DNA of 64,000 nucleotides from Whitmania pigra. Lineage: Eukaryota > Annelida > Clitellata > Hirudinida > Haemopidae. Made by a program: the position numbers and the translations under genes. How positions within the stretch are numbered: the stretch's first letter is position 1; each line of letters opens with the position of its first letter. Positions 38,501-57,631 of the stretch are shown here, in pieces. The stretch covers positions 112,501 through 176,500 of the forward strand of contig JAJTWR010000450.1 in the NCBI GenBank assembly GCA_021613335.1, read 5' to 3'. The notes beneath the pieces are model-generated. The model did no database searches. It saw only the letters and a list, made by a program, of their open reading frames with translations, and had not been told where the DNA came from.

Positions 38501-39949
38501 TGGTGTTGCAGAAGTAAACATATTATTATATATTATTATGAAATGATAAAATTACAACCAAATAATGAATGCAGTATTCGTCACTGAGTTTGCATGCTAG
38601 CAAATATTGTAAATAGTTTTAAGAAGTTGATGAAAAGCAGAAAATTACACTGTTAATGTGTTAGAAATTATTTTGTTTATTATTTCCCAGCTAAAAAAGT
38701 GACCACGGTTGATTACTATCGACCCCCCTTCAGACTTCCATTGTGGTTGGCAAAATCATCGCCACCACCATCATCGTCTTGAAAATCATCATCATCATCA
38801 TCATCATCATGGCTTTTTCACTCCTTTGTGAAGGTCAACTTTCGAAAACGTGACTTAAAGGCAGCAGAGCATGACAGTAATAAACGAGTCATTTTAGGCT
38901 GTTGCACTTGAGAATAAAGTATTTCGAGGACATACATCTTAGACTTTCCTTTTCACTTTTGTTTGTGGTGATGATGATGATAATGATGATGTCAAAGATG
39001 AGGATGTTGATTTACAAGGCAATGATGTCAAAGGTGATGGTGACGATGATGAGGACGATGTGACTGTTCGTTGAGAGTATCGGTTGATGCGTCAATACGG
39101 GTCGATTGTTGTCGTTATCGAGTATGTGAGTGAATGAGTGAGTAAGTGAGTGAGTGAATGATTAAGAGTTATTATTTACCATTACCATCACCTTCTTCCA
39201 GATGGCTCGGATCAGGTCAGCTCCAGTGGGCAGATTTCCAGAACATGCTCATCAAGAGCTGGAGAAGGAACCACCACGAGGAGATGCTTCTGAAACCACT
39301 CGCCCATGCCCTAATCGAGAGTGTTGGTTGATTGTTAAATTATTTTATAAATTATTATCATAATTATGACAGTGGATTGTTAAATAATTTTATAAATTAT
39401 TATCATAATTATGACAGTGGATTGTTGAATTATTTTAAAATAATTATTAAAGTTATGTCAACGGACAATGACGTTAATTTATTTATAAATAATTATCACA
39501 ATTATGATGTGATTGGATGACATCATCCCCCTCGATTTCCACAGTGGACAAACCTCAGCGACACGACGAGCCACAAACGAATCGGGGAGTGCGTCCAGGC
39601 CATTCTGCTGTACGAGGGGCGTTACGTGCCCGTTCGGGACATCCAGCGGCTCCGACTGAGCAGCATGACCAGCCAGGAGATTCGATCGACCATGGAGTTC
39701 CTCAATTCCACTCGAGAGGGTAAGGTCGGCTGCTACCGGGAGATCCGAGGGGGCATCGGGGTGTTCTACAAGTGCCCTCCGCATCTCGTCGACATGGAGT
39801 TTCTCGAGTCGTTCGGGCTCACCCTCGCCATTTACGAGACTCGGTACAGCTCGAGAATGGTCTCCAATGCCACCAACAGACACAGTGCCGTCTACTGGTA
39901 CCGGATCGAAACGTGCTCGCCTTATCTGACTTCGACCGAGGTTCTTTAG
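35505..39949 (+). CDS. Unrecognised 502-residue protein, three exons
   Basis: Three plus-strand exons join in phase: 35505-36487, 39202-39322 and 39545-39949. The ATG sits in a gccATGg context. Exon 1 (327 residues) begins with a hydrophobic/charged segment (ERERDIIKLFITETLGAF, then ITIDGLVGVTIDQNNVILV) that looks folded. A long charged, disordered-looking region follows, with VSMKIEDS, GLDLSIH and IQVKMEHS; the K-x-E patterns resemble SUMOylation sites. Exons 2-3 (about 329-502) look like a compact domain: WLGSGQLQWADFQNML, helices, then a hairpin-like GKVGCYREIRGGIGVFYKC, reminiscent of a winged helix. I know no family with this combination. Codon use is GC-richer than the surroundings, supporting real coding. 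Internal donor-like sites (CAGG|GTGAGC near 35940, GAGG|GTAAGG near 39720) could permit alternative splicing. A nuclear role is a guess. Confidence 0.65.
37488..37606. repeat. (ATT)n microsatellite with GTT interruptions
   Basis: About 120 bp of attatt with periodic actattgttagt inserts. It lies inside intron 1 of the 502-residue gene. Confidence 0.88.
38411..38471. mobile_element. SINE-like dispersed repeat, copy B
   Basis: This segment shares the tgcctgcgaacgac and tgttcgcaaccc blocks with copy A at 23598-23697. The interval between the blocks is somewhat longer and diverged. It lies in intron 1 of the 502-residue gene. The tail seen in copy A is not recognisable here, so this copy is probably truncated or old. 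Confidence 0.35.
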
Positions 39950-41555
39950 CTCTTTTCCGACGGAAAGATGATGAAGAGATGAATTCCTCTTGCTGGAGTT
40001 ACTTCCAGATTTGCTAGCGTGATTTCATTTTGAATTTCTTTCATTTTGATTTTTATGTTAATTTAATCTTATATTATATTTTCATTTTATTTCATTTTTC
40101 TAAAATTCGTTTTCCATAAAATCTATCACAAAAGCTGAATTCTTGTGTGCGTGTGTGTTTGTACGTGCTTAAACACGTGTTAGCTTGTCAGGCTTGCTTG
40201 TGAGGATTCCCTGCATCATTTTGAGGACATCTAAGTTTTTGATTTCCACGTTTTGTTGTTGTTGTTGTTGATGATGTCATTGTTGTTGTTGTTGTTGTTG
40301 CTGTCGTCGTCGTTGTTGTTGTTGATGTCGTGTACTCTCATTCACGTTTGATTGATTTCTTGTTTGTTTTCAAAATGTATTTATCGATTTGGCTTTATCG
40401 ATGCATTTACATTTACGAGCAAAAGATTTTTTCCCCGGACTCGATGAGACGACTCGTGGAAGGATGGAATGATGAGCATGGAGGTCAGAAGACCAGTATT
40501 AATACTTTGTCAATAAGGTGCTCACCATGATTTCTTATCATTTCCGGTCGGTCGCTTGCACTTTCTAACGTTGTTTCCTTCTTCTCCAGTCATTGATTTC
40601 CATCTGTTGCGTTTGTTTAATTTTCCAGAGAAATATCCTTAAATGAGCTTAAATATTCATAAGCACCTTTAAATATTCTCAAGTAATTTTAAATATTCTC
40701 AAATAATTTTAAATATCCTTAAACGTGCGAGAAAGTGGCGCTAAAGAACGAAAGAAGATGGAAATTGCAAGAAAAATTGAAACGAACCTAAAGGTCAAGT
40801 TCAATATTTGAACTCTTGTAAGATTTCAAAGATTCTTCTGCTTGCCGATCGAAACACATTCGGTTGGAATTTCGTGCGAGGAGCATTTTGTGTTCGATTT
40901 TTCTTCAGAGTGAAGTAGCTTTTGTACTTATTGATCGATTTTATTTTAATATTATTTTAATTATATTTTAATATTATTTATCAACCAGAAATTTAAACTT
41001 AAGCTTCGAATTGTCTCTCGTTTCTCTTGAACCATAAGAAAGAAAAATACCCATAAGAACTCGATGGGGAGAAGTGTTTAATATTCAGTTTAAGTTACTA
41101 TTCAGTTAAAGTTTAAGTTAAAATTCAGCTAAGTCGACCAGAGTAGGGTTTCGTTAAAATTAAGTTTAAATTAGATTTTTAAAACTTATTTTCTGCGTTG
41201 GCGACACCGGTGAATAAGATCAAAAATGAGCGGGATTATGCATCATATCGAACCAGGTATGCCTGACAACAGGTGATTTTTGAAAAAAAAAATTTATCGC
41301 AATTAATAAAATCGAATGCTTGATAAAGAAATTTGAGGCGTCATTAAGATCAGAACGTACCACATGACTACCTGGTTTGTTTACCTGTAGAAACGAAAAT
41401 ATCTTGCACAATCTGGCTTATTATAGAGCGCATGCTTTAACCGCAGGAACCTATGCTTAACCACGGGTATAAGTTTGATGTCAGATGTTTGCGGACAAAT
41501 ACTTAATAAATAATAATAATAATAATAATTACAATAAGCACGTTTCACTGTCGCT
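39950..41555. other. Intergenic spacer upstream of SNX27
   Basis: No gene is recognised here. It contains a GTT/GTC run (about 40255-40325), a short degenerate ttaaatattctcaa repeat (about 40645-40715) and AT-rich unique sequence. The 3' UTR of the 502-residue gene and the SNX27 promoter must lie here, but no clear AATAAA or core promoter motif stands out. Confidence 0.5.
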
Positions 41556-47438
<5,883 letters not shown>

Positions 47439-47734
47439 CATAACTATTATTAACATTATTACTTTTTCTATTATTTATATCATTTTTTACTTTTATTATT
47501 GTAATTATTATTACCAATTATATATTACCATTACCAATGATCATTATCATCGTTAATAATTGTTTAGTTTATTAATAGTTCAGTTTGTCAACAAAAATCA
47601 TTAGTTCATCATCCGATAATTATTTAGTTCAAACTGGCTTCTATTTTAGATTTAAACGAAGATGCTCAAGAAAGTCAACAAACGATTTGATGTCGGGCAG
47701 CTTTCTTTAACCGGCTCATATCTCCATCGTATGC

Positions 47735-47740
47735 AATAAA
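47735..47740 (+). terminator. Candidate SNX27 poly(A) signal
   Basis: AATAAA lies about 300 nt after the SNX27 stop, the first such hexamer downstream in unique sequence. Usage is inferred. Confidence 0.5.
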
Positions 47741-47872
47741 TCTTCGTATTCGTTACTCACTGTTTAGTACCGTGTATTGATGAAATTACACCTATGTGCC
47801 AGATTTTGTCTCGGGGAGTTATTTATTAACTACTGATAATATTTTTTCTATCCAATCTACAGTCTAAAGTAT

Positions 47873-48106
47873 TTAATATTGTAATTTAATATATTTTATA
47901 CACTTCAATATAGTTTCTAGAATTTTTAAAGCATTCTGTCGCACATCCTCCTGTGGTTTCAGTTTTGAAACCTTGACGCGTTCCTTTTCGACTCTCAAAT
48001 ATTTGTGCCAAAAGTCATGAAGCTTAACAGATAAAGCTGTCCATAAAGCTGCTAATTTGCTCAAGTAATTATAATGCTGACCTTTTCTGCGATTGAGATT
48101 TTGTTT
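47873..48106 (-). CDS. Possible last exon of an unrecognised gene
   Basis: After a good acceptor (ttattcaacag) a 77-residue minus-strand frame runs to a stop. It is coding-like and not repetitive: KQNLNRRKGQHYNYLSKLAA, then WTALSVKLHDFWHKYLRVEK and a Lys/Glu-rich helical end. I could not identify a family. A GTAAGT donor occurs about 65 bp upstream at about 48168, but joining it in frame would need a 24-nt microexon, which is doubtful. The exon converges on SNX27. It could also be a chance open frame. Confidence 0.3.
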   Translation of the reverse strand, partial: KQNLNRRKGQHYNYLSKLAALWTALSVKLHDFWHKYLRVEKERVKVSKLKPQEDVRQNALKILETILKCIKYIKLQY

Positions 48107-49420
48107 CTGTTGAATAAATCAGTTGTTTTCGTTGTTACATCAACTACAGCGTTTAAAGCTACTTACAGCCCATTGACCGGTGGCGTTGGTCTAGATTGAC
48201 CTTTGAACCCCACGGCTTAACAATTCCTACGGCTTTCCTAACATAAGACCGAGGGCTACTCGCCTCCGCCGCCAAATATACCCAAATATCCATAAAATCA
48301 TTATTAGCAACTATTTGGTTGAAAGTGAATTCTTTCAAGAAGCCCAAACACATAAAAAAATCTTGTTCTTAATTGCGGTCGTTGCCATTAATCAGAGAAC
48401 AAAAAAAAATGAGGCATAATAGCACGCCAGGGAGGAAGAGGCAAATTTACTTTCTTACCGTTGCCAAGGCAGCGTTGTTTATTTCTTGTCCATCCGCCAT
48501 TAAAGCCGCTCTGACAAATGGCCGTTCCGGTGTCGGCATCAAGTTAATCTTCGGCCGATCGTCTATTAGATCTACCGGCTAGCGTGGCTTACTATTACAT
48601 GTCAATAAATCATAATTAGGGCATTAAATCGTCTGGAGGGGAGGACACATCCGGAATCATAGACAAAATGCCGCGCATTTAGCCCAGGAATCCACGTCGG
48701 AAGGATCGTAAAGCTGAGATCAGAGCGTCGATCGTAACTCAAAATTCTGTCGTCGTCCAAAGTACCCTCGCTAATCTCACCATCCCGGGGTGGTGGGGTC
48801 CGTGGGCAGAAATGTTTTATTGCCCGCTATCGAAAGCTAAAACATAGGACGAAACATAACTTCCTTTAACGTCTGTATTTATTGCGCGAACAACACGGAA
48901 AAGACATGTATTGCATATATGCAAATATAATTACCAAAAGACAAAGAGCATAATAAAACCACGTTATCCATGTTTGAGAATGCCTCCTCTCTACGATGTG
49001 ACCTGAAGTTTAAAAAAAATGTAAAAACCTGCCAAAGGCACAAGAATAACCCACACCACATTCATATGTATTGTCTCAAGTTCTCGATTGCAGATAACAA
49101 GAAAACAGTGTGTAGTCCATACCTCTGCTAGGCCTAACAACCTACGAATTGTAAACCCAAAGAAGTTCAGTTAGAGATAATAGGAGACGAGGAAACTGAT
49201 AAAATGAGACTAGGTGTGACTAGGGGGCCGATGACGAACGGGAGAAACGAAGCCGGGAAGTAAACGCAAAATTTTGCATCGAATCAGTTGAAGCCACTAA
49301 GTTAGACACGTCGTTCATCAGAATTGTCCATCGTCCAGGAAAACAAAAAACCAAAACAACCCACGACAACCGTCCTGCCACGAAGAGCGATCTCGCCACG
49401 AGGAGAAAATATGAATGCGC

Positions 49421-49735
49421 AACGACTCTGATATATTTACAAATATTGCTAAAGAGTGCAAGGCATTGTGTGTTTCAATTGAAGAGACCAAAAAATTTCT
49501 CATGAATCTTGAGTTAAAAACGACGACACGATGACATGAAAAACTCCATGAAAAGCTGGAAGGCTGGGTCGAAAATTGCTTCGGAGATGCCACTTCCTCC
49601 GGGTGGAGATGAAATTTTGGAATTGGAAATCGACTTGTCCGAGATTCAAGAGTTTAATTCTCTTCCTCGAGGCAAACTCGCAGGGGCCATGCCGCAGTGG
49701 GAAGCCTACGAGGATGCTAAAAGAAAACTCGACTA
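49421..49735 (+). pseudogene. Coding-like remnant in two overlapping frames
   Basis: Two short frames look protein-like rather than repetitive. The first starts with an ATG near 49413 and reads DSDIFTNIAKECKALC, then VSIEETKKFLMNLELK, before a TGA. The second, in another frame from the ATG at 49536, reads MKNSMKSWKAGSK, then GGDEILELEIDLSEIQEF, then LPRGKLAGAMPQWEAYEDAK, and stops at 49736. The TGA and ATG almost overlap, as expected if one ancestral frame was broken by a frameshift. The family was not identified. It may be a decayed gene or transposon fragment, or an intact very small gene. Confidence 0.25.
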
Positions 49736-50104
49736 AACTACTAATAAAAAAATGTCATCAGATCTCGATCCTTGAAACCGCAGAAACTCAGAAGACGTAT
49801 CGTCTAACTCGACGTTATTAAGTTAATTCAATAATTAAGTTAACGGTTAAGTTAATGACGACGTATCTAGACGTCGGTTTAACAACGATCAGTCGTCTCA
49901 TTTTGCAGAAACCTGCCAGCAGCTTAGAATGTCATCCTCAGAGGGGTCGTCCCTGACTTGGAGAATCTCAAACTCGTAGTCTTTGAGACGATGAGCTTCT
50001 CAAATGACACGACGATGGCTCGACAAAAATTCAACGACTCAAAATGGAATGTCGACTAGAGAATGCAAGCGAAACAAATAACAAAGACAGGAGTAACAAG
50101 ATTA

Positions 50105-50169
50105 AGAATAGCAACATTATTAATAATAGTATTAATAATAATAACAATAATAATAATAATAATAATAAC

Positions 50170-50222
<53 letters not shown>
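50105..50222. repeat. (AAT)n microsatellite
   Basis: About 118 bp of AAT units with AAC interruptions. Confidence 0.95.
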
Positions 50223-50223
<1 letters not shown>

Positions 50224-51021
50224 TACTGTTAGAATAATAGCACAATTATCCGAGCACCGGCCAGGTTGAAATTAGCTGTCGGGTCATGAACTCAAATTGA
50301 GACTAGTTTGGAGGCAGAAGTTCAGAAGACTAGAACTAGGGTTCGGAAGAAATCTTCGGCATGCCTCAGAGAGTCGATGACTTAAAAATTAAATACGACC
50401 GAACGAAATCTGGAATGTCAGAGATCATCTGCTGTCATGATCAAATGTAAAAAAAAAGATGATAAATAAAAGGATGTGTATATTGCAGAACAACCGACAA
50501 CAACAACGACAACGAGAACAACAACAAGAACAACAAGAAAAATACAAAAGAAAGCCAAAAATATTGAGTATCATGCGTGAGTAACAACGACAAAATGCAT
50601 TCGAACCTTGACTCGTAAGCTGGAATCACATTAGGAAAACAAATGCAAACAAAATTTCCAAAGAGGGAATGAGGGATTCTCTACAAATATCAACAACAAC
50701 AATGGCGATGGTGATGGCGGTGGCGTCAACTTCCCCTTAAAAAAAAAATCTCCCCAAAAATATAACAACTCAGACTAGAAAACGTCATGAAACAAAGATG
50801 CTCGGGGGGTCACCGGACCCCGGCTCATGAAACAAGGTGTCCCGGTCTACCTGGATCGATACGCTCGGACGAACCAGCCCCAGAAGACTTCCATCCGATG
50901 AAAACAAACTTTTCCTTCGGACTCGAATCATCAGAAATTGTAAACAAAGTCGAAGCAGTAGTCAGCCGTCAATTTCCGTCGACCGGACGACCTCGAGGAG
51001 AAGGAACGAGAGTCGACGAGT

Positions 51022-54000
51022 TCAGACGCGGGCGAGAGCAGAGGAAGGAGCCCTGTCGGAATAGGGGTCGTCTTCGTGGGTCGTCGTGGTGGGCATGGCC
51101 GAGGAACCCTCGGAATGCTCGTCCTCGATGTACTTCTCGAAAGATCTCCTCCGGGCGTTCATGAAGAAATTGGCCACGGTCGAGATCTTCAGACCCAACT
51201 GCTCGGCTATGGCGGTCTGGATTTCCTTGCTCGGCCGCCTGGTCGTCTGGAAAATGGCCATCAGGGTTCGCCTCTGCACGTCGGTGAAGACCAGTCGCGG
51301 TTTCTTGCCAGCCGGCGTGGTCGTCGACGTCGGTCCGGAGATGCTCATGCGACTGCAGTGAGGGTTTTCCTTCTGCATTCCGGCCAAGTTGTTGTACTCT
51401 TTCCTCTTGTTCGAAGCTTGATTTGTGGGAAGAAACGATAAAAGTTGAATATATATATATATATGTCAATGTTAAATCATAACATTTCACTTAATGAGGA
51501 TTCTTGATTCTTAAAAGATTACGAGTTCAATTGACAGAATCGTTACGATAAACCATTTCGTTTATCGACAATGTTGGTTCTTGATCAACAATTTATTATT
51601 ATTATTATTATTATTATTCTTGTTATTATTGTTATTATTATTATTATCATTATTATGAAAATATAAAATGCATTAAATGAAATTAATTTGAAAAACAAAA
51701 GGTATTTTTCCAGGCACGTATTTTTACACAATTCGTATTTTCGCAGGGACACTTCTTTACTCCGGCGGTGGCGGTGACTACGCAGACTTGAGAGTTGAAG
51801 TTTTAAGTGGCTTCTAATTGACATTCACTCAGAACACTACCTGAACATGATTCACATGTCATCACGGGCCACTCGTGATCCAATTATATTTTAATTCGTT
51901 ATCCCTCCACTAATAAATTGTTTCTTTTTTTGGGAATGAGACACCGAACGGAACAGAACGAAACTGAAGAGAAAAAATAGAACTGAATAGAACAGAGGAG
52001 AATAAAGTAGAACTGAATAGAATAGAGGAGAATAAAGTAGAACTGAATAGAACAGAGTAGACTAGAACTGGATGGCACAGAAAAAATTTAACAAGTGTGT
52101 GGACTGGAATCGAATACGGAGGAGGAGGAGAAAGTACAAGGGGGGAAATTCATTGAGGCAATTCCAATGTCTGGTACAGGAAATCACCTGCAAAAGCTTC
52201 CTGGAAATTTCGAGTTTTACGAAAAGGAACACGAAAAAAATAACGTAAAAAATAAAAAATAAAATAACGGAAAACATCACAGGTGAACGTGGTGGAGATG
52301 GTGGGGAGTTTTAGAGAGTGACTTAGTGAGAGAGTGAGCGAGATGGTGAGAAGATTGTGAGAGGAGAAATAAAGAAAATGCAGTTGGTCCGAGCTCACTC
52401 ATAAAGGCTCACGACAATGACGACGACGACGACGGCGTCTATGAATGACAGACGATCGGAGACGTCTTACTGCGATCTTGAGTTACAAATTGGAGACAAT
52501 CAAATAGCAGAATGAGTTTGCAGGGCACGCAGGTGAAAATTGCAAATCAAATGGAAATGAAACCCATAAACAGAAATTAATCATGTCCAAACCTTTAATA
52601 ATAAGTATTACATTTAATAATAAGTATTTAACATTTAATAATAAGTATTTAACATTTAATAATAAGTATTTAACATTTAATAATAAGTATTTAACATTTA
52701 ATAATAAGTATTTAACACTTAATAATAAGTATTTAACATTTAATAATAAGTATTTAACATTTAAAAATAAGTATTTAACATTTAATAATAAGTATTTAAC
52801 ATTTCATAATAAGTTTAACAACAACAATAGCAACAACTAAAAATCAACAACGTCGGAGATTCGATTGCGAGCAAACTGAAATCACAACGACGACGACAAC
52901 AAAATAATTAAACAACAACAGCAGCAACAATAAGGACAACATTTACGACTACGTAATACACTGTTGCCATTGATGACGGTGATGCAGATGATATCATATC
53001 ATATAATATCATATGATATCATATCATATAATATCATATGATATCATATCATATAATATCATATGATATCATATCATACGTGGTCGCTTTAGAAACCAGA
53101 AACGAATTACAGGCGAGCAAACACGACAGGCGCACACTCGTCCTAGCAAACACTTCTGCGAAAAAGGCCGGCGATACAGCAGATAAACAAACTACAGGAG
53201 CACGCAAACAACAGACAGGTAGGCATGTGGACAGGTAAACGGATAGGCAGGTAGACAGGTAAACAGATAGACAGGTAGACAGGTAAACAGATAGGCAGGT
53301 AGACAGGCAAAACGGATGGACAGGTAGACAGGTAAGCGCATAGACTGGTAGACAGGTAGGCAAGAGCAGGAGGCCATAAAATAGACTTTTGAGAACACGC
53401 ACCTTTCTTTTCCTTTAAAGCATTCAAAATGCATGAATGAATGAATGCGTGCGTGCATGAATGACTGACTCTCCGAATTGCCGATCAACCGAGTCCAATT
53501 TATCTAGCTCAACAACGCATGCCGATCACTACTATCACCTCCACGTCATCATAACCACAACCACAACCACAATGATAACATAATAAACGGATAGACAGAA
53601 CGGCAAAGAAGGAAGAGGAAAATTGTAGAGAAATCTAAAGCTCTACCAGGCTGTATGTAAGCGAGCGAGCGCGCGCGCGCGCGCACAAGCTTGATCACGA
53701 GGTTCTAGGATCACACGCCTTCGGAATTACAGGTAAGAAGAGGTAAGAAAACGCACAGGTGAACAACCACTGCAGGAGCGAGAGATAGAAAAGGTAAATC
53801 AACAAAGTTCACAAAGAAGCCGACAGACGAGAACCTCCGGATGCACACGGTCACGGACAGGTGGTCGGACGGACAGGCAGACACACAGTTGGAAAGACCC
53901 ACACGCACACACACACAACAACAACAAGACGAACAAAAGGCCCAAACGGAGTGCACTTTTCTGCCGGAGACATTTAATGGGCGCCCTTTCGGCTGTAAAG

Positions 54001-55405
54001 GTGGAACATACCTGAATGACGTCGGTCGCGGTGACGACGATGACGATGACAACGACAGCGATGACGACAAAGATGATGATGACTACGATAACGATGAAGA
54101 CAAAGATGATGATGAAGACGACGATAACGATGACGATGATGACGGGGAGAGGTTAAGGAAAGCGTAGCTACAAAAGAAGAGAAGCAGAGCCATACAGCGA
54201 CACCACGCACTGACAACAAACGGCGGGCTTTTTGTGTGCGTGTGCAGCAGCTGCACGAGAATGTTTCTATTTCGTCCGACCGAGTCGAGAGGCAAGGCTC
54301 CCCGCGGAGTTCGCCCCCCCCCCCCACTCGCCAGGGAGGTACGACATACGAGGTACGAGGCTGTCTTCTCGGCCGTAAGCCCTGCGGGATCCGCTTGGCC
54401 ACACGATGGGGGGTACTCGCAATTATCCGCTAGCCACGTGTTCTTGATTGCTTTCCTCAGACTTGCCAAAGAAACCAACAGATCGGAATGTTGAAATAGA
54501 AGTATGCAAACAGAAGTATGAAAGTATATAGATGGATAAGTAGATATAGGATAAGGTTATGTACCTTATGAACTGTCAAAACTCGAGGCAAAAGCAGGAA
54601 AGGAGATTCTCGTTGATTTGTCGTTGATTGGGGTTGAACTCCTTTCCAGTATTTTTGTTATGGAAGCAATGTTTAATAAATAATTATTTAATGATAAATA
54701 TTTGTCAGAGCTGTGGATATGAATAAAATGAAAGATAAATGCAAATAAAAATAAGAAAAAAAAAAACGATTGCCATCGATCGATCGGGGGCGGAGCGTTC
54801 GTTGACGGATCATTAATATTCCATGAATTATGAATTATTCTAAGAATAATCACGAATACGTTCACCAATTAAAACAATTATTGTCATAATTATAATATCA
54901 ATTGATTTATTCAAAAGTTGATTTATTCAATTGATGATAATTCATAAAGATTATAGCTTCTCATTTGAATATTCAAGCCTTCTGTCGTTCTAAAAAAAAA
55001 AAAGCAAAGAGAAACACACGGATCTCGAGAGGCCGAAAAAGATTTGAAATCAAACATTAAACTCAATCAAAACATTTAATAAATAAAACGAGAAAAAACA
55101 CACAAAACTGTATTTATGCTTGTATCGGTAGGCAGGCAGACGAGCATTTTTTGTTGACATTTTTGTAGGATTCTAAATTTAAAAGCAAAAAATTAATAAT
55201 AGCAAATAACAAATAAATATAAGCCACTGTATCCCTTTTAAGTCTGATGATATGAAACGATAGCTTCAAGGAAGTCAAAATTTATTACTTTAGACACTGC
55301 AATGCTATGAGCTTCTAATTACCTCTAAATAATAATAATTAATAATAATAATAATTTTATTAATAATAATAATAATGATGGTAATGATAATAATAAAAAT
55401 AATAT

Positions 55406-55479
<74 letters not shown>

Positions 55480-57538
55480 GCTATGAAATCTGTTTCTATC
55501 GACTACCGGACATCATCTCATCGCTTGTACAAAGAACAACAACGTTCATCCCAATATTAACAATGCAGTTTTTATCTTAACTGGGCGTGCCCTTACGTGC
55601 TCTCTCTCGTGAAACACTACACCAAGTGGCATAGCAATAGGGGGACTGCAGCCCCAGGAGCCGTGCTTGGGGGGGGGGGGGGGGATACCGAAATCGCACA
55701 CCTTTCCCTTACATGTTTGAAATCCTTTTTTTTTCATTCTCCAGTTTAAAATGCATGTAGTCAAAAAAAGAAATAAAATGAAAAATACTTTTTAAGTTCT
55801 AAGCCCGCCATCTTGATTGAAATCGCCTTCAAAAGTAGGCGGCAGACGAGAAACAGTTTATGAAGTTAGAAATCTGATGATGATTGATGGAGTTATTGGA
55901 TAATCAATGAATGATCAGTGATAATAGGGTGAGCGTAAAAATAACAAACTTAACGAGAGTCTGTAATTTATGGGTGGTCGTACATTTGCAAGGAGACTTC
56001 ATCTGTAATTAAGGACATCGTTGAGAAAATGTCTTACAAAGTTGCTGGCATCATTAGATTGATAGGATGAACTTAATGATATGTCGGCTTGAGAAAATTA
56101 TCTCACGAGAAACAACAACAACAACAACAACTGCAGCAACAACTTCAACAACAACAACAACTGCAGCAGCAGCAACAACAACTGCAGCAGCAGCAACAAC
56201 AACAACAACAACAACAGCCTCAACAACAACAACAACAACAACAACTACAACAATAACAATTGCAGCAACAACAACATCACGGGATTTGTTGAAAACGTTT
56301 TAATTTTAAAACTCTGTATTTTCTCAAAAAACATCAGATACCCACTGGACCTTAGATCCTCTATCGATAATCCAATAATTAATAAATTAGGATAATTACG
56401 ATGATGACGACAACGATGATGATGATGATGATTACGACTGCGATGAAGCTGATGCTGCTGCTGATAATAATAATAACGATTTGTCAACAACACCATACAT
56501 TAAAAATTAATAACAACAACAACAATAATAAAGACATTATCCACTGTAAAGTCCATTACAGAATAATGGCCGTATTCTCTTGTGGCTCCATTTACTTTCC
56601 TTCAGAAACAATATAGACTATTGTATAGTCTACAATTGTCTAACAAGACACAATGGTTCTTACATACTGGTGGACATAATTCCAGTTGTCCCTCATCCGT
56701 AAGTGTCCCTTTCCTCTTGTCTTGTGGACCGGAAATTACTTTCGATAATAGACAAGTAACAGCAGACAACTATAAATACAACAACAACAATACGCAATGA
56801 AGAACAAACAAAGCATTTAGCAAACCCTAACCCTAACCTAAACACAATCACTAACCCTAACCCTAACCCTAACCTTAACACAATCACTGACCCCAACTCT
56901 AACCTTAAAATTGAACCTTTTAATAACCTTGTACGGCAAAGATGTAAGATGATAAAAGCGCGACAGAATCACAAGGAAATGTTCCTTTTTTGTGTCCCGA
57001 GGTATTCCCGCCATGCCGGCAATAAACACTGTTCTTTGGCACCTAGTGAGCCTTACAGAAACACTTTCTGTGTGGCTGTCGTATCGCCTCGCTAAATTCG
57101 AGCATCAATCAATAATTGGAAAGAACAATTGGAAAGTTCTTCTGCTGAATTCATTGGAATTTATCCATAAGATGTCAATTTCATGATGAGGTTAAAATGG
57201 ACACAGATCCGACGATCCGTACATCCTAAGACAGATTTATTTAAACATCGCGTTCCGTCGCGGTTAGCGGGAAAACTTTCTTATGGACTTGGCTTGTAAT
57301 AATAACTGATTAAAAGGTAATTATAACTAATTAAAAAGTAATAATAACTGATTAAAAGTTAAAATCGAAGCGGTGAAGTAATAAACAATCATCCAAGTGA
57401 TGTTCATTATTGTTATTACTGCTTGTTGTCGTTTAACATGATTTATTTATTTAATGCAAAAAAACTAAATGATGACGCGAGAAAATATCGCTACCTCGTG
57501 AGGTTAATTCATCATCATCGTCGTCGTCGTCGTCATCG

Positions 57539-57631
<93 letters not shown>

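Larger units (their letters stand above)
48107..51021. other. Spacer and probable long ONECUT 3' region
   Basis: Non-repetitive, moderately GC-rich DNA apart from the AAT array at 50.1 kb. The first minus-strand AATAAA hexamers downstream of the ONECUT stop that I noticed lie near 48.8-48.9 kb, so much of this could be a long 3' UTR. It also contains a coding-like remnant on the plus strand, described separately. Confidence 0.4.

Noticed and set aside
50787..51490. Several overlapping frames around the ONECUT homeodomain exon
   Set aside because: Antisense or out-of-frame shadows of the homeodomain exon and its 3' UTR.
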